DNA of 6,254 bases. It comes from Candidatus Cloacimonadota bacterium. GTDB lineage: Bacteria; Cloacimonadota; Cloacimonadia; Cloacimonadales; TCS61. The DNA lies in NCBI GenBank assembly GCA_030638385.1, contig DAOWES010000027.1:1-6254 (forward strand). Direction: 5' to 3'. Below the pieces are notes generated by a model. That model did no database searches and was not told the origin of the DNA. It was given only the letters and a program-made list of their open reading frames with translations. The position numbers and the translations under genes were made by a program. Shown one piece after another: positions 5,777 through 6,254 of the stretch. Within the stretch, counting starts at the first letter, position 1; each line of letters starts with the position of its first letter.

Positions 5777-6254
5777 ATGAATATCAACCTTCTTAATTGT
5801 TCAGTTGGCGTAATTGTCTATAATGAAGCAGCTAATATCGGGAAATTATTAGATGCTTTACTTTCGCAAGATCTTCACAAAGTTAATCTTGCTGAGATTA
5901 TTGTAGTTTCTAGTGCTTCCAGCGACGGAACTGATGAAATTGTTCAGTCATATTGTGAAAGATATGAACAAATTAAATTAATTTCTGAAGCGGAAAGACG
6001 CGGGAAATCTGCTGCGGTGAACACTTTTATCAAAGCGGCAAAATCAGAGATTTTAATTATCGAAAGTGGCGATACGATTCCGGCAGTGGATACTGTGGAA
6101 AAAATGGTTGTAGCTTTTGAGGATGAGAATGTAGGTATGACAGGTGGCAGGCCTGTTCCCGAAAACAAGGAAGATACTTTTGTTGGCTACAGTGTGAATC
6201 TTTTATGGCGTTTGCATCATCAAATGGCGCTGATCTCTCCAAAGCTTGGAGAAA
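5777..6254 (+). CDS. Family 2 glycosyltransferase, 3' end missing
   Basis: This is the N-terminal 159 residues of a GT-A fold, inverting glycosyltransferase of family 2, which transfers a sugar from a nucleotide sugar to a lipid, glycan or protein acceptor. The acceptor cannot be told. Visible family marks are VGVIVYNEAANIGKLLDALL (10-29) at the nucleotide-binding start, IIVVSSASSDGTDEIV (41-56) with a conserved Asp, RRGKSAAVN (74-82), and ESGDT (96-100) in the place of the metal-binding DxD. GGRPVPEN (123-130) and LLWRLHHQMALISPKLGE (142-159) follow, and mark a subgroup that has SGDTxP instead of a plain DxD. No membrane segment appears in the part seen; many relatives carry them at the C-terminus. 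The ATG at 5777 is the first in frame that fits the family start but has no clear Shine-Dalgarno site, so translation may be coupled to nusB, which ends 17 bases upstream. The window ends inside the gene. Confidence 0.88.
   Translation, partial: MNINLLNCSVGVIVYNEAANIGKLLDALLSQDLHKVNLAEIIVVSSASSDGTDEIVQSYCERYEQIKLISEAERRGKSAAVNTFIKAAKSEILIIESGDTIPAVDTVEKMVVAFEDENVGMTGGRPVPENKEDTFVGYSVNLLWRLHHQMALISPKLGE

Noticed and set aside
5944..6242. Two minus-strand open frames within the glycosyltransferase gene.
   Set aside because: They overlap each other and a clear family 2 glycosyltransferase on the opposite strand.

Overview
The window is AT-rich bacterial DNA (standard code, no in-frame TGA, stops all TAA or TAG). 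It holds six protein-coding genes and no RNA genes, CRISPR array or recognisable insertion sequence. Housekeeping genes with clear Shine-Dalgarno sites, a PIN-PhoH protein and a glycosyltransferase of the SGDT/GGRPVP type would fit a low-GC anaerobe of the FCB/candidate-phylum kind (for example Cloacimonadota). That placement is an impression from gene content, not a demonstrated assignment.

Left part (1-1822, plus strand): a gene of unknown function whose 5' end lies outside the window (1-818), clearly more AT-rich than the rest, with a HEPN-like helical stretch. It is followed by a 134-base spacer of visibly higher GC that carries a perfect 9-bp hairpin. Next comes a GNAT-family acetyltransferase (953-1822) with a complete N-terminal acetyltransferase unit and a degenerate second one. 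This side looks like accessory sequence next to a conserved block. A hairpin overlapping the GNAT stop codon separates it from the converging gene cluster to its right.

Middle part (1857-5096, minus strand): phoH (PIN nuclease-like domain plus PhoH ATPase), then 18 bases later alr (alanine racemase), probably one transcript. The alr product is the oddest item here. A complete, catalytically intact racemase of about 364 residues is followed in the same frame by about 260 residues that are not part of the known enzyme.

Right part (5097-6254): a 222-base divergent promoter region, then nusB (5319-5759) and, 17 bases after it, the start of a family 2 glycosyltransferase that runs off the window. 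The divergent region contains a palindrome that reads as a perfect -10 box on both strands.

The genes do not form one obvious pathway. They combine RNA metabolism (phoH, nusB), cell-wall precursor supply (alr), surface glycan synthesis (glycosyltransferase) and two accessory genes. No complete new defence or mobile system is visible. The best leads are the Alr C-terminal extension and the HEPN-like gene with the hairpin spacer beside it.
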